From an uncultured Candidatus Melainabacteria bacterium (GTDB lineage Bacteria; Cyanobacteriota; Vampirovibrionia; Gastranaerophilales; Gastranaerophilaceae): 20,498 nucleotides of DNA. The stretch spans positions 1-20,498 of the forward strand of contig CALEJY010000234.1 in NCBI GenBank assembly GCA_937898445.1. Reading direction: 5' to 3'. Of this stretch, positions 6,764 to 14,095 are shown piece after piece. A program made the position numbers and the translations under genes. Below the pieces are notes generated by a model. The model made no database searches, had not been told where the DNA came from, and was given only the letters and a program-made list of their open reading frames with translations. Position 1 is the first letter of the stretch, and every line of letters begins with the position of its first letter.

Positions 6764-8515
6764 TTACGCATTATACCGTTTGAACGATTTTTCAATATTC
6801 TTAGCTATCGTATTTTTTACGGTATCATATTCTGTTGTTAATGAAGAAATTTCTGTATCAAGGTTTTTCATTTTCAAGTCTAAAGTTTCTTCTTTAGAGT
6901 TTAATTTTGATTTTTCAGTATTATATTTAGCCTCAGCTTGAGCGATTTTTGTATCATCTGAAACTTCTTTGATATAAGAATCCGTAGCATAATTTCCTTG
7001 ATAATAATATCCATCATCATTTACCTTAGAAACATACAACATGCCACTTTTCAACATTTCTTGCATATAATCATTGTCATCAATTCTGGCATTTTCTGTC
7101 CAACCATTTTGGCAAATTTGATTAAATAATGCATCATAGAATGTTGCTTGAGCGCAATCGTCACTTGAAACTGTTGAGCCGGTTTTGATTGTATATAAAT
7201 AACTATTATCGTTTGTTACAAAACTACTTTCTTCTTTACGACCAATATTGGCACTATACAAATCGTTTCCTGAAGCATCTGTTTTAGAAACACCATTTAT
7301 ATAATCTTCAACATAAGTAATATAAGCTCTCAAAACATTAGACATGTTAACAGAAATAGCTGTGATATCACTATCATCATCTTTACCTTTACCACAGTTG
7401 AAACGACAAACTAAACCAACATAATCGTCAGCTTTAGCCAAAGCTTGTCCAACAACATTTCTATCTTTTTCTTGGTCAGCTCCACCTGTACGATATGCAA
7501 AGTTTTTCAAATCTTCATCATTGTAATATTGTCTCTTATCACCTTTGCTACCCATATCACCTTTGCCTTTAGAGGTATCGCATTGGTTAGAAACCATATA
7601 TGAGATTTGATTTCTTGCATATTCAACAGCAGCTTTTGTATAACTATCACCAAGATCTAGTAAATCATCAACTGCATCAAACATATCTTCCCAAGCAGAA
7701 GAATTTACGATAGCATCAATTGCACCACCTGTAGCACCAAATGCACTGTTCTTTTCATCTTGACCATAAGCAACTAATACATAATTACCGGTCAAGATAT
7801 CTCCTAATCCAACTTGTCCATTTGTAGCTTCTGTGTATTGGATTCCGTTTAAATTATCCCATTTGCCATCGTCAGAATTTGCAGGATTTCTATAATACTC
7901 TTTTCCTGCTGTATTGTATAAGTTTAATCCCCTAGTAATTTCACTATCATACACAGTATCAGTAGGATTAACAGTATAACCATTTAACAATTCTGCTAAT
8001 TCATTATATTTTACATTTTTTGTTTGAACTGCAACAGTAGTTCCACCACCAAGACCAGCAGCTTGGTTGTATGGAAGTCCTAAAATTGTATTCATCAATT
8101 TATCAGAAATAACACCTTGTCCGCCCAAAGCCTCAATAAACTTGTTACGCATATTTTCAGAAGGCAATGACCCCAAACCTTCTTGAGGAATACCTGCAGC
8201 TTCTGCTGCTGCTGCATATTTAGAGTTCAATGTAGCTCTGCCTTTTGGATCTGTAACAAGTACAGGCATATAGTTATTTAATGTAGATGGTGTCATCAAA
8301 ATTCCATAAGACAATGGATTTGATTCATCACCTGTACCATAATAATCATAAATCAATTTTGTTTGATCAAGAGAGTTTTGATATTCGTTAGAAAGGTCAG
8401 TAAGCTGACGTGATAGAGCCAACTTCTGGTGAGAAAGACGCATAGACTCATATTCACAGTCAGATTTTCTGCCTGTTATCGTCAATAATCTAGCTTGTCC
8501 TGCCGCTAATCCCAT
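6764..8515 (-). CDS. Large protein with conserved terminal helices, possible exported filament subunit
   Basis: This encodes 583 residues from the chosen start; an in-frame ATG at 8545 would add 10. The 8515 start is preferred because AAAGGA lies 9 nt upstream, and because related proteins as I recall begin MGxAAxQARLL. The N-terminal 60 residues form a long amphipathic helix with the segment QARLLTITGRKSD. The last 55 or so form a coiled coil ending KNIEKSFKRYNA. The polar middle (about 60-525) is rich in Asp, Gly, Tyr and Asn, with few Cys, and has no membrane segment or Sec signal. Paired terminal helices around a variable core recall flagellins and other helical export substrates. That resemblance is architectural only; no function is established. 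Confidence 0.8.
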   Translation of the reverse strand: MGLAAGQARLLTITGRKSDCEYESMRLSHQKLALSRQLTDLSNEYQNSLDQTKLIYDYYGTGDESNPLSYGILMTPSTLNNYMPVLVTDPKGRATLNSKYAAAAEAAGIPQEGLGSLPSENMRNKFIEALGGQGVISDKLMNTILGLPYNQAAGLGGGTTVAVQTKNVKYNELAELLNGYTVNPTDTVYDSEITRGLNLYNTAGKEYYRNPANSDDGKWDNLNGIQYTEATNGQVGLGDILTGNYVLVAYGQDEKNSAFGATGGAIDAIVNSSAWEDMFDAVDDLLDLGDSYTKAAVEYARNQISYMVSNQCDTSKGKGDMGSKGDKRQYYNDEDLKNFAYRTGGADQEKDRNVVGQALAKADDYVGLVCRFNCGKGKDDDSDITAISVNMSNVLRAYITYVEDYINGVSKTDASGNDLYSANIGRKEESSFVTNDNSYLYTIKTGSTVSSDDCAQATFYDALFNQICQNGWTENARIDDNDYMQEMLKSGMLYVSKVNDDGYYYQGNYATDSYIKEVSDDTKIAQAEAKYNTEKSKLNSKEETLDLKMKNLDTEISSLTTEYDTVKNTIAKNIEKSFKRYNA

Positions 8516-8545
8516 TGATGATTTTCCTTTCTTAGTAACGTTCAT

Positions 8546-8851
8546 GTAGTATTACGTCATATTCATTCAAAAACTTTAAAAAGTAATTACTCTTTGTAAC
8601 ATTTGTTAACATGAAAGATAAAAAGATTAAAAAAAAAATAAGTGTAAAAAAGCCTCTATTAAAAAATGTAAAATTGCTACTTTTGTAATACTTTTGATTG
8701 ATGAGTTTTTTATAAAAAGTGGTATAATATATATAGAAAGGTGAATTGAATTTAAGAAAATTAAATATTAGTTTCGCTGCGCATGCGGAATTGTAATCAG
8801 CCGATAATTATTTTGTTATATATACAAAATATCAGAAAGGCAGAAAAGAAA
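8546..8851. promoter_or_regulatory. Divergent regulatory region with extended -10 promoter for the R3H ATPase
   Basis: This is a gap of about 300 bases between divergent genes. On the plus strand TGGTATAAT (8720-8728) is an extended -10 with a weak TTGATG at 8698-8703, which predicts a start near 8735 and a 5' UTR of about 117 nt. That leader holds AGAAAGG (8736-8741) followed by a possible 16-codon TTG-started ORF (8746-8796), too weak to call. The coding start at 8852 has AAAGG at 8836-8840. The left part (8546-8690) is A-rich and shows no convincing promoter for the minus-strand gene. Confidence 0.5.
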
Positions 8852-10483
8852 ATGAGCAACTTACAATTTCAAAACGATTTAGACCGATTAACAGAAGTTT
8901 TACCCCAAAAGGTGAAAAAGCACATCTCTTATGAGAAAATGGAAGATGTTATTGAGATAGTTTTAGATATCGGCAGAACACCGGAAATTCGTCACGCCGG
9001 CGGAAAGATTGAGTATTTGGGCGATGAATTTGTCACAGAAGATGACATTAATTATATTACAAGCAGAATACAAGAGTTTACATCTGATAACAGATCAGGT
9101 ATTCCGGGAACACTTCACAGAATTAGCGCAATACGTAACAGACAAGGCAAAGTTATTGGTCTAACTTGCCGTATCGGTCGTGTTGTAACAGGAACTATCG
9201 CTTGTATCAAAGACATTTGTATGATGAACAAAAGCATTTTGTTCTTAGGTCGACCGGGGGTTGGTAAGACAACAAAATTAAGAGAAATTTCTCGACTTGT
9301 TGCAGACGAACTTGGCAAACGTGTTGTAATTGTTGATACTTCAAACGAAATCGCCGGTGATGGAGATACTCCTCACCCTGCAATCGGGCATGCTCGCCGT
9401 ATGCAGGTTACACAACCGGAATTTCAAAAAGATATTATGATTGAGGCGGTTGAAAATCACACTCCAGAAGTTATCGTTGTTGATGAAATTGGTACAGAGG
9501 CAGAAGCTCAAGCCGCACGTACCATTGCCGAACGTGGAGTTATGTTGATTGCAACCGCCCACGGTAATAGTTTAGAAAACCTTATCAAAAACCCGACATT
9601 ATCGGATTTGGTCGGAGGTATTCAGTCCGTAACATTAGGTGATGACGAAGCAAAACGTAGAGCATCCCAAAAAACGGTTTTGGAAAGAGAAAAACAACCG
9701 ACATTTGATGTTGTTATTGAAATCTTAGACAGAAATACTTTAGCAGTCTACAAAGACACGGCAGAGGCGGTTGATTATATATTGAGAGGTTGGCCAATCA
9801 GACCGGAAATTAGAAAAGTCGACAAATCCTACGAAGGCGAACTTCCTCCTCAAACACAAACCAAAACAGAACCGACAATTACGGATATTCCAAAAGAGAT
9901 AAACAAACTTGAACAGAAAATTCAGCCGGAACACAATACGGACAGTTTAAAATTTTCATTCTCTAGGCAGAAATATGTCGAAGAAGTAAAAGGTTTTAAA
10001 AAGATTTATCTTTATGCGGTTTCAAGAACGATTGTTGAAAAAGTTATCGAACGCTTGAATTTGAACGCAGAAATCACCCGCAATCTTGATGAGGCGGATA
10101 TTGTCATTGCGCACAAAAACTTTATCAAGGGTGGCGCAAAAGTTTTGAGTACCGCAAACGATTACAGATTGCAGATATTCTATGTAAAAACAAACTCTAT
10201 GGCTCAAATTCAAAAAGTTTTGAAAGAGGCATTGCAAATAACAGAAGCCTCCGAAACTTTATGCGGATATTATGATGATGCAGAAAGAGCATTAGATGAG
10301 GCAAAAGCAGCAATAAACAAAATTCTTGCCGGAGCCGAACACGTAGAATTACAACCACAAAACCAACATATTAGAAAATTGCAACACGAACTTGTAGAAC
10401 AACATAACATGTCTAGCAAGTCAATCGGAGAAGGCACAAACAGACATTTGAGAATAGTTGGCGGAAAAGATTATCACAACTAA
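8852..10483 (+). CDS. Ycf45/SpoIIIAA-type AAA+ ATPase with C-terminal R3H domain
   Basis: This encodes 543 residues from the ATG with a nearby AAAGG; an upstream in-frame ATG at 8783 lacks a ribosome site. Residues 1-120 form the SpoIIIAA/Ycf45-like N-terminal part. The ATPase core has Walker A GRPGVGKTT at 133-141 and Walker B VIVVDE at 207-212, followed by an ATAHG sensor-like segment at 234-238. A Pro/Gln/Thr-rich linker (about 330-365) leads to a second domain and then the R3H motif, R508-x3-H512, ending near 537. R3H domains bind single-stranded nucleic acid. Homologues are general in cyanobacteria and in some plastid genomes (ycf45), and their exact role is unknown. This gene is the best lineage marker in the window. 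Confidence 0.92.
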   Translation: MSNLQFQNDLDRLTEVLPQKVKKHISYEKMEDVIEIVLDIGRTPEIRHAGGKIEYLGDEFVTEDDINYITSRIQEFTSDNRSGIPGTLHRISAIRNRQGKVIGLTCRIGRVVTGTIACIKDICMMNKSILFLGRPGVGKTTKLREISRLVADELGKRVVIVDTSNEIAGDGDTPHPAIGHARRMQVTQPEFQKDIMIEAVENHTPEVIVVDEIGTEAEAQAARTIAERGVMLIATAHGNSLENLIKNPTLSDLVGGIQSVTLGDDEAKRRASQKTVLEREKQPTFDVVIEILDRNTLAVYKDTAEAVDYILRGWPIRPEIRKVDKSYEGELPPQTQTKTEPTITDIPKEINKLEQKIQPEHNTDSLKFSFSRQKYVEEVKGFKKIYLYAVSRTIVEKVIERLNLNAEITRNLDEADIVIAHKNFIKGGAKVLSTANDYRLQIFYVKTNSMAQIQKVLKEALQITEASETLCGYYDDAERALDEAKAAINKILAGAEHVELQPQNQHIRKLQHELVEQHNMSSKSIGEGTNRHLRIVGGKDYHN

Positions 10484-10502
10484 ACAGAACAAAAATATTG
10501 CG

Positions 10503-10529
10503 AATTTAACCACAATATACAGTTAAATT
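10503..10529. terminator. Possible bidirectional terminator between convergent genes
   Basis: An 8-bp A/T-rich stem AATTTAAC/GTTAAATT with an 11-nt loop sits between the R3H ATPase and the convergent small membrane gene. T-rich sequence follows on both strands (TTAATTCTTTT; CGCAATATTTTT). The stem is weak and touches the stop codon of the minus gene. Confidence 0.35.
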
Positions 10530-10651
10530 TAATTCTTTTCGTGCTTTGCAAATTCTTTGTCTTGTTGTTGCATTTTATGCATAGCATAAAACATATAACC
10601 TATAAACACAAATATTGCGGTCTTGCTAATAATATCTAGAACTTTTTCCAT
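10529..10651 (-). CDS. Forty-residue single-span membrane protein, translationally coupled
   Basis: A short reading frame encodes 40 residues. It starts MEKVLDIISK, continues through a hydrophobic span (TAIFVFIGYMFYAM, about 11-24) and ends in a charged tail, QQQDKEFAKHEKN. Its ATG overlaps the stop of the upstream gene as TAATG, the classic arrangement for translational re-initiation, so the two are very probably made together. The predicted topology has a short N-terminus and a charged tail. No family is recognised. Its size means automated annotation could easily miss it. The evidence is the TAATG overlap, the intact frame and the clear transmembrane pattern. Confidence 0.7.
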   Translation of the reverse strand: MEKVLDIISKTAIFVFIGYMFYAMHKMQQQDKEFAKHEKN

Positions 10652-10899
10652 TACTTGTCTTCTCCGTTGTTAAGTTTATTTAAGATTTTGAATAATTCAA
10701 TTCTTCTTGCCATGTAAGCATTTAAAAATACACTTGCTAAAAAGAACCCTGCAACAATAAAAGCATATATCCACATGTTCTTTTCTTGTAATACACTAAA
10801 ACCTATTGCTCCACCACAAGTGATAAATGTTCCTGTCCATAGGTGGTTCATTTCATTGCGTAGGCAGTTAGCTTTTTCTCTTAAATAACTAGTATCCAT
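10651..10899 (-). CDS. Small two-span membrane protein, unknown function
   Basis: This encodes 82 residues. A charged amphipathic N-terminus (1-20) is followed by two probable membrane spans (about 21-38, TGTFITCGGAIGFSV, and about 43-63, WIYAFIVAGFFLASVFLNAY). A basic then acidic tail follows, ending NNGEDK. Both ends would lie on the same side, probably the cytoplasm given the Lys/Arg after the second span. No family or function is recognised. It forms a two-gene operon with the 40-residue protein through a TAATG overlap. No Shine-Dalgarno is visible, and a perfect TATAAT ends 6 nt before the ATG, so the mRNA is predicted to be leaderless. Confidence 0.75.
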   Translation of the reverse strand: MDTSYLREKANCLRNEMNHLWTGTFITCGGAIGFSVLQEKNMWIYAFIVAGFFLASVFLNAYMARRIELFKILNKLNNGEDK

Positions 10900-10905
10900 A
10901 AAAAG

Positions 10906-10934
10906 ATTATATCATTGTTTTTTAAATAGCGCAA
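10906..10934 (-). promoter_or_regulatory. Promoter of the two-gene small membrane operon, predicted leaderless
   Basis: On the minus strand TTGCGC (10934-10929), a 17-bp spacer and a perfect TATAAT (10911-10906) end exactly 6 nt before the ATG at 10899. It sits directly after the ppdK terminator. Confidence 0.5.
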
Positions 10935-10939
10935 TAAAT

Positions 10940-10974
10940 AAAACAGACGAGAATATTTCATCTCGCCTGTTTTT
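10940..10974. terminator. Bidirectional terminator downstream of ppdK
   Basis: AAAACAG and CGAGA (10940-10952) pair with TCTCG and CTGTTTT (10961-10973) around one A/C mismatch and an 8-nt loop. T-rich runs follow on either strand. It would end leftward ppdK transcription before the small membrane operon begins. Confidence 0.8.
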
Positions 10975-10976
10975 AG

Positions 10977-11242
10977 ATTTTTGTTCCACTGGGTGGAGCG
11001 GCACGCTTCCTACGAAGTCGTTAGCTTTTTAATTTGTACCAACACCTAAAGGTCAGGTTAAGCGACACTCTATAATCTGTTTTTATTAAGTCCCACCAGT
11101 TTCCAATGTGGTGGATGGAACGGCTACTAACAATACTCGTTATTATGTAAAAGCGCTACTTACAAGATTTATCAAGTTCATTGAATATAAATAGCGCTAA
11201 TACAATTATTGTCCCAATGGGCGGATTAAGCGGCACGCTTAT
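10977..11242 (-). repeat. Cluster of four imperfect structured repeats after the ppdK stop codon
   Basis: This 260-bp stretch has no gene. On the minus strand four related copies occur, at 11242-11206, 11131-11086, 11071-11030 and 11009-10977. The clearest share AGCGTGCCGCT, then a hairpin, then GGNACAAWAAT. The hairpins differ in sequence: CCC/GGG, CCACCA/TGGTGG, ACCT/AGGT and TCCAC/GTGGA. The first copy begins on the ppdK TAA itself. A further inverted repeat AGCGCTA (11152-11158) / TAGCGCT (11192-11198) fills the wider gap between the first two copies. Translation in the plus frames meets stops, so a coding origin is not supported. Confidence 0.5.
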
Positions 11243-13917
11243 TTGCAACCGAGTGGTAATGAAATGTCTTTAGACTGTTTGAACTCAATTACTGCTTGAG
11301 CTGCTGCAAGTCTTGCTTGTGGAACTCTGAATGGAGAGCAAGAAACATAGTTTAATCCAATTCTGTGACAGAATTTAACTGATGCCGGATCTCCTCCATG
11401 TTCACCACAAATACCACGTTTTAGGTGTGGTCTAACTTTTAGAGCTTTTTCAAGCGCAATTTTCATCAATTGTCCAACCCCTTCTTGATCAAGTGTTGAG
11501 AATGGGTTTGCAGGAAGGATTTTTTGCTCTACATAGTTTTGCAAGAATTTACCTTCTGCATCATCTCTTGAATAGCCAAATGTCATTTGAGTTAAGTCAT
11601 TTGTTCCGAATGAGAAAAATTCTGCGTATTCTGCGATTTGATCAGCTGTAAGAGCTGCACGAGGAATTTCAATCATTGTACCGAACATATAATCAACTCG
11701 GACATTCTTTTCATCCATAACTTCGTTTGCCACACGTTCAAGAACACCTTTTACTGTTTTAAGTTCGTTTACGTGACCAACAAGCGGAATCATGACTTCA
11801 GGTTTAACACCCAAACCTTCTTTTTTCAAATCACAAGCGGCATAGAAAATTGCTCGAACTTGCATTTCATTAATTTCAGGATATGTCAAACCAAGACGAC
11901 ATCCTCTCAAGCCCATCATAGGGTTAGATTCAGACATTGCCTCAACAATGTTCAACAATTTTTCGTCTTCTGCGTAATCTTCACCTTTTGCTTTTTTAGT
12001 TGCAACTTTTGCGATTAATTCTTCTTTATCAGGCAAAAATTCATGTAGAGGCGGATCAAGAAGTCTGATTGTCATAGATTTTTCACCCAATGCTTTAAAC
12101 ATTGCATAAAAATCGCTGTATTGCATTGGCAATAAGTGTTCCAGTGCTTCTTTTCTAGCTTCCGGAGTGCCGGCAATAATCATTTTTTGCACCCAAGGAA
12201 GTCTTTCTGGATCCATAAACATGTGTTCTGTTCTGCAAAGTCCAACACCTTCTGCGCCAAGTTCCAAAGCTTTTGCAACATCGGCAGGAGTGTCTGCGTT
12301 TGCTCTTACGCCCAACAATTTGATTTCATCAACCCAAGTAAAGAGTTTTTTGAAATTGTCATCCATTGTAGGAGGAACAAGATGAATTGCGCCATCCATA
12401 ACTTCTCCAGTACCGCCATCTAGTGAAATGATATCGTTTTTGTGGTAAACAGTTCCATCGCCTGCAGTTAAAGTTTCATTTTTAAGATCAATTGATAGGT
12501 CTTCACAACCTGCAACACAAGGTTTTCCCATACCCTTAGCAACAACTGCTGCGTGAGATGTCATACCGCCACGAAGTGTCAAAACACCTTGAGATTCAAT
12601 CATACCGTGAATATCATCCGGACAAGTTTCAATTCTAACCAAAATAATTTTTTCGCCAGCCTTGCCTCGTTCTGCAGCTTCTTCAGTATCAAAAACGATT
12701 TTACCAACCGCTGCACCTGGTGATGCCGCAAGCCCTTGAGCAATTTTGTGAGCTTCTTTTTTAGCTTTAGGGTCAAAGTCTGGTAAAAGCACTTGGTAAA
12801 GTTGGTTTGCATCAACAAGTTCAACGGCTCTTTCTTTGTCAATGATACCTTCTTCGCACATTTCAACTGCAATTCTTACTGATGCTTTTGCAGTTCTTTT
12901 TCCGTTACGAGTTTGCAAAATCCACAATTTACCTCTTTCAATTGTAAATTCCATATCTTGAACATCTTTGTAACCTTTTTCAAGTTTTTTAGCGATATCA
13001 ACATATTGTTTGTACAAATCAGGCATTTCGTGTTCAAGTTCTGCAATAGGTTTTGGGGTTCTGATACCTGCAACAACGTCTTCACCTTGCGCATTTGTCA
13101 AATATTCACCATAGAATTTGTTTTCACCGGTAGATGGGTTTCTTGTAAATGATACGCCTGTTGCGCAATCATCGCCCATATTACCGAATACCATTGTTTG
13201 AACGTTTACGGCAGTTCCATAATTGTGATCAATTTTATAGTGTTCTCTGTATGCAACGGCACGAGGAATGTTCCAAGAACGGAAAACAGCTTCAATAGAT
13301 TCTTCTAATTGAACGAACGGATCTTGTGGGAATTCTTTTCCTGTTTCTTTTTTAATCAATTCTTTATAAGGTTCAATCAAAGATTTCCAATCTTCTGCAG
13401 TTAAGTCAGTATCAGATTTGTAGCCTTTTTCTTCTTTAATTTTATCAAGATAGTCCTCAAATTTTTGTCTATCAATTTCCCAAGCAACAGAACCGAACAT
13501 TGTCAAAAATCTTCTGTAAGAATCATAGCAAAATCTAGGGTTTTTAGTTAATTTAATCATGCCTTCAACGGTTTTGTCGTTCAAACCTAAGTTAAGAATA
13601 GTTTCCATCATACCGGGCATAGAAAGCCTTGCACCAGAACGAACAGAAACTAACAACGGATTTTCAGCATCTCCAAACTTTTTGCCTGCTTGAGTTTCAA
13701 CGATTGCAAGAGCATCTCTAACTTCATCCATAAGTCCTGCCGGCATTTTGTTACCGTGATTAATGTAATCCATACAAGTTTCGGTAGTAATAGTCAACCC
13801 TGGAGGAACAGGCAGACCCAAATTTGTCATTTCTGCAAGGTTAGCACCTTTACCGCCCAAAATGTTGCGCATATCGGCATTACCTTCCTTGAATAACCAT
13901 ACACGTTTTCCAGTCAT
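11239..13917 (-). CDS. ppdK: Pyruvate, phosphate dikinase
   Basis: This encodes 892 residues, close to the well-studied Clostridium symbiosum enzyme. It interconverts pyruvate + ATP + Pi and PEP + AMP + PPi in the cytoplasm. The N-terminal ATP-grasp region contains GGKGANLAEM (21-30) and SVRSGARLSMPGMMET (91-106). The phosphohistidine swivel domain has GGMTSHAAVVAKGMGKPCV, with the catalytic H455. The C-terminal PEP/pyruvate barrel includes LLDPPLHEFLP, GTNDLTQMTFGYSRDD and the active-site cysteine C837 in GICGEHGGDP. AAAGGAG 7 nt upstream fixes the start. In an anaerobic fermenter it could run in glycolysis or in PEP synthesis; the sequence does not say which. No PPDK regulatory protein gene is nearby. 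Confidence 0.97.
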   Translation of the reverse strand: MTGKRVWLFKEGNADMRNILGGKGANLAEMTNLGLPVPPGLTITTETCMDYINHGNKMPAGLMDEVRDALAIVETQAGKKFGDAENPLLVSVRSGARLSMPGMMETILNLGLNDKTVEGMIKLTKNPRFCYDSYRRFLTMFGSVAWEIDRQKFEDYLDKIKEEKGYKSDTDLTAEDWKSLIEPYKELIKKETGKEFPQDPFVQLEESIEAVFRSWNIPRAVAYREHYKIDHNYGTAVNVQTMVFGNMGDDCATGVSFTRNPSTGENKFYGEYLTNAQGEDVVAGIRTPKPIAELEHEMPDLYKQYVDIAKKLEKGYKDVQDMEFTIERGKLWILQTRNGKRTAKASVRIAVEMCEEGIIDKERAVELVDANQLYQVLLPDFDPKAKKEAHKIAQGLAASPGAAVGKIVFDTEEAAERGKAGEKIILVRIETCPDDIHGMIESQGVLTLRGGMTSHAAVVAKGMGKPCVAGCEDLSIDLKNETLTAGDGTVYHKNDIISLDGGTGEVMDGAIHLVPPTMDDNFKKLFTWVDEIKLLGVRANADTPADVAKALELGAEGVGLCRTEHMFMDPERLPWVQKMIIAGTPEARKEALEHLLPMQYSDFYAMFKALGEKSMTIRLLDPPLHEFLPDKEELIAKVATKKAKGEDYAEDEKLLNIVEAMSESNPMMGLRGCRLGLTYPEINEMQVRAIFYAACDLKKEGLGVKPEVMIPLVGHVNELKTVKGVLERVANEVMDEKNVRVDYMFGTMIEIPRAALTADQIAEYAEFFSFGTNDLTQMTFGYSRDDAEGKFLQNYVEQKILPANPFSTLDQEGVGQLMKIALEKALKVRPHLKRGICGEHGGDPASVKFCHRIGLNYVSCSPFRVPQARLAAAQAVIEFKQSKDISLPLGCK

Positions 13918-13924
13918 GATATTT

Positions 13925-13931
13925 CTCCTTT
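13925..13931 (-). promoter_or_regulatory. Ribosome binding site of ppdK
   Basis: A strong Shine-Dalgarno AAAGGAG lies 7 nt before the ATG. The remaining gap, 13932-14040, is A/T-rich with several possible -10 boxes but no single convincing promoter. Confidence 0.7.
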
Positions 13932-14045
13932 CATATTCATATAATAAACACCTCTAATGAATTTACTATAACACAAAATATGAAAAAAGATTATACAATT
14001 TGTTAAAATTTTAGAATTAATTTGTCGAGAAAAATAGATAAAAAA

Positions 14046-14067
14046 ATCGCACAATAAATTGTGCGAT
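14046..14067 (-). terminator. Rho-independent terminator of ftsH
   Basis: A perfect 9-bp stem ATCGCACAA/TTGTGCGAT with a TAAA loop is followed on the minus strand by TTTTTTATCTATTTTTC. An outer AAATAGAT/ATCTATTT pairing could extend it. It lies about 30 bases after the ftsH stop. Confidence 0.85.
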
Positions 14068-14095
14068 CTATCTATTTTATTTTAATATTTATATC

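Noticed and set aside
10977..11242. Integron attC sites in the repeats after ppdK
   Set aside because: One copy has GCTTAAC, but the others do not keep RYYYAAC/GTTRRRY ends and no integrase is present.
12136..12423. Plus-strand ORFs inside ppdK
   Set aside because: Two overlapping frames both lie antisense to a highly conserved enzyme; they reflect codon composition.
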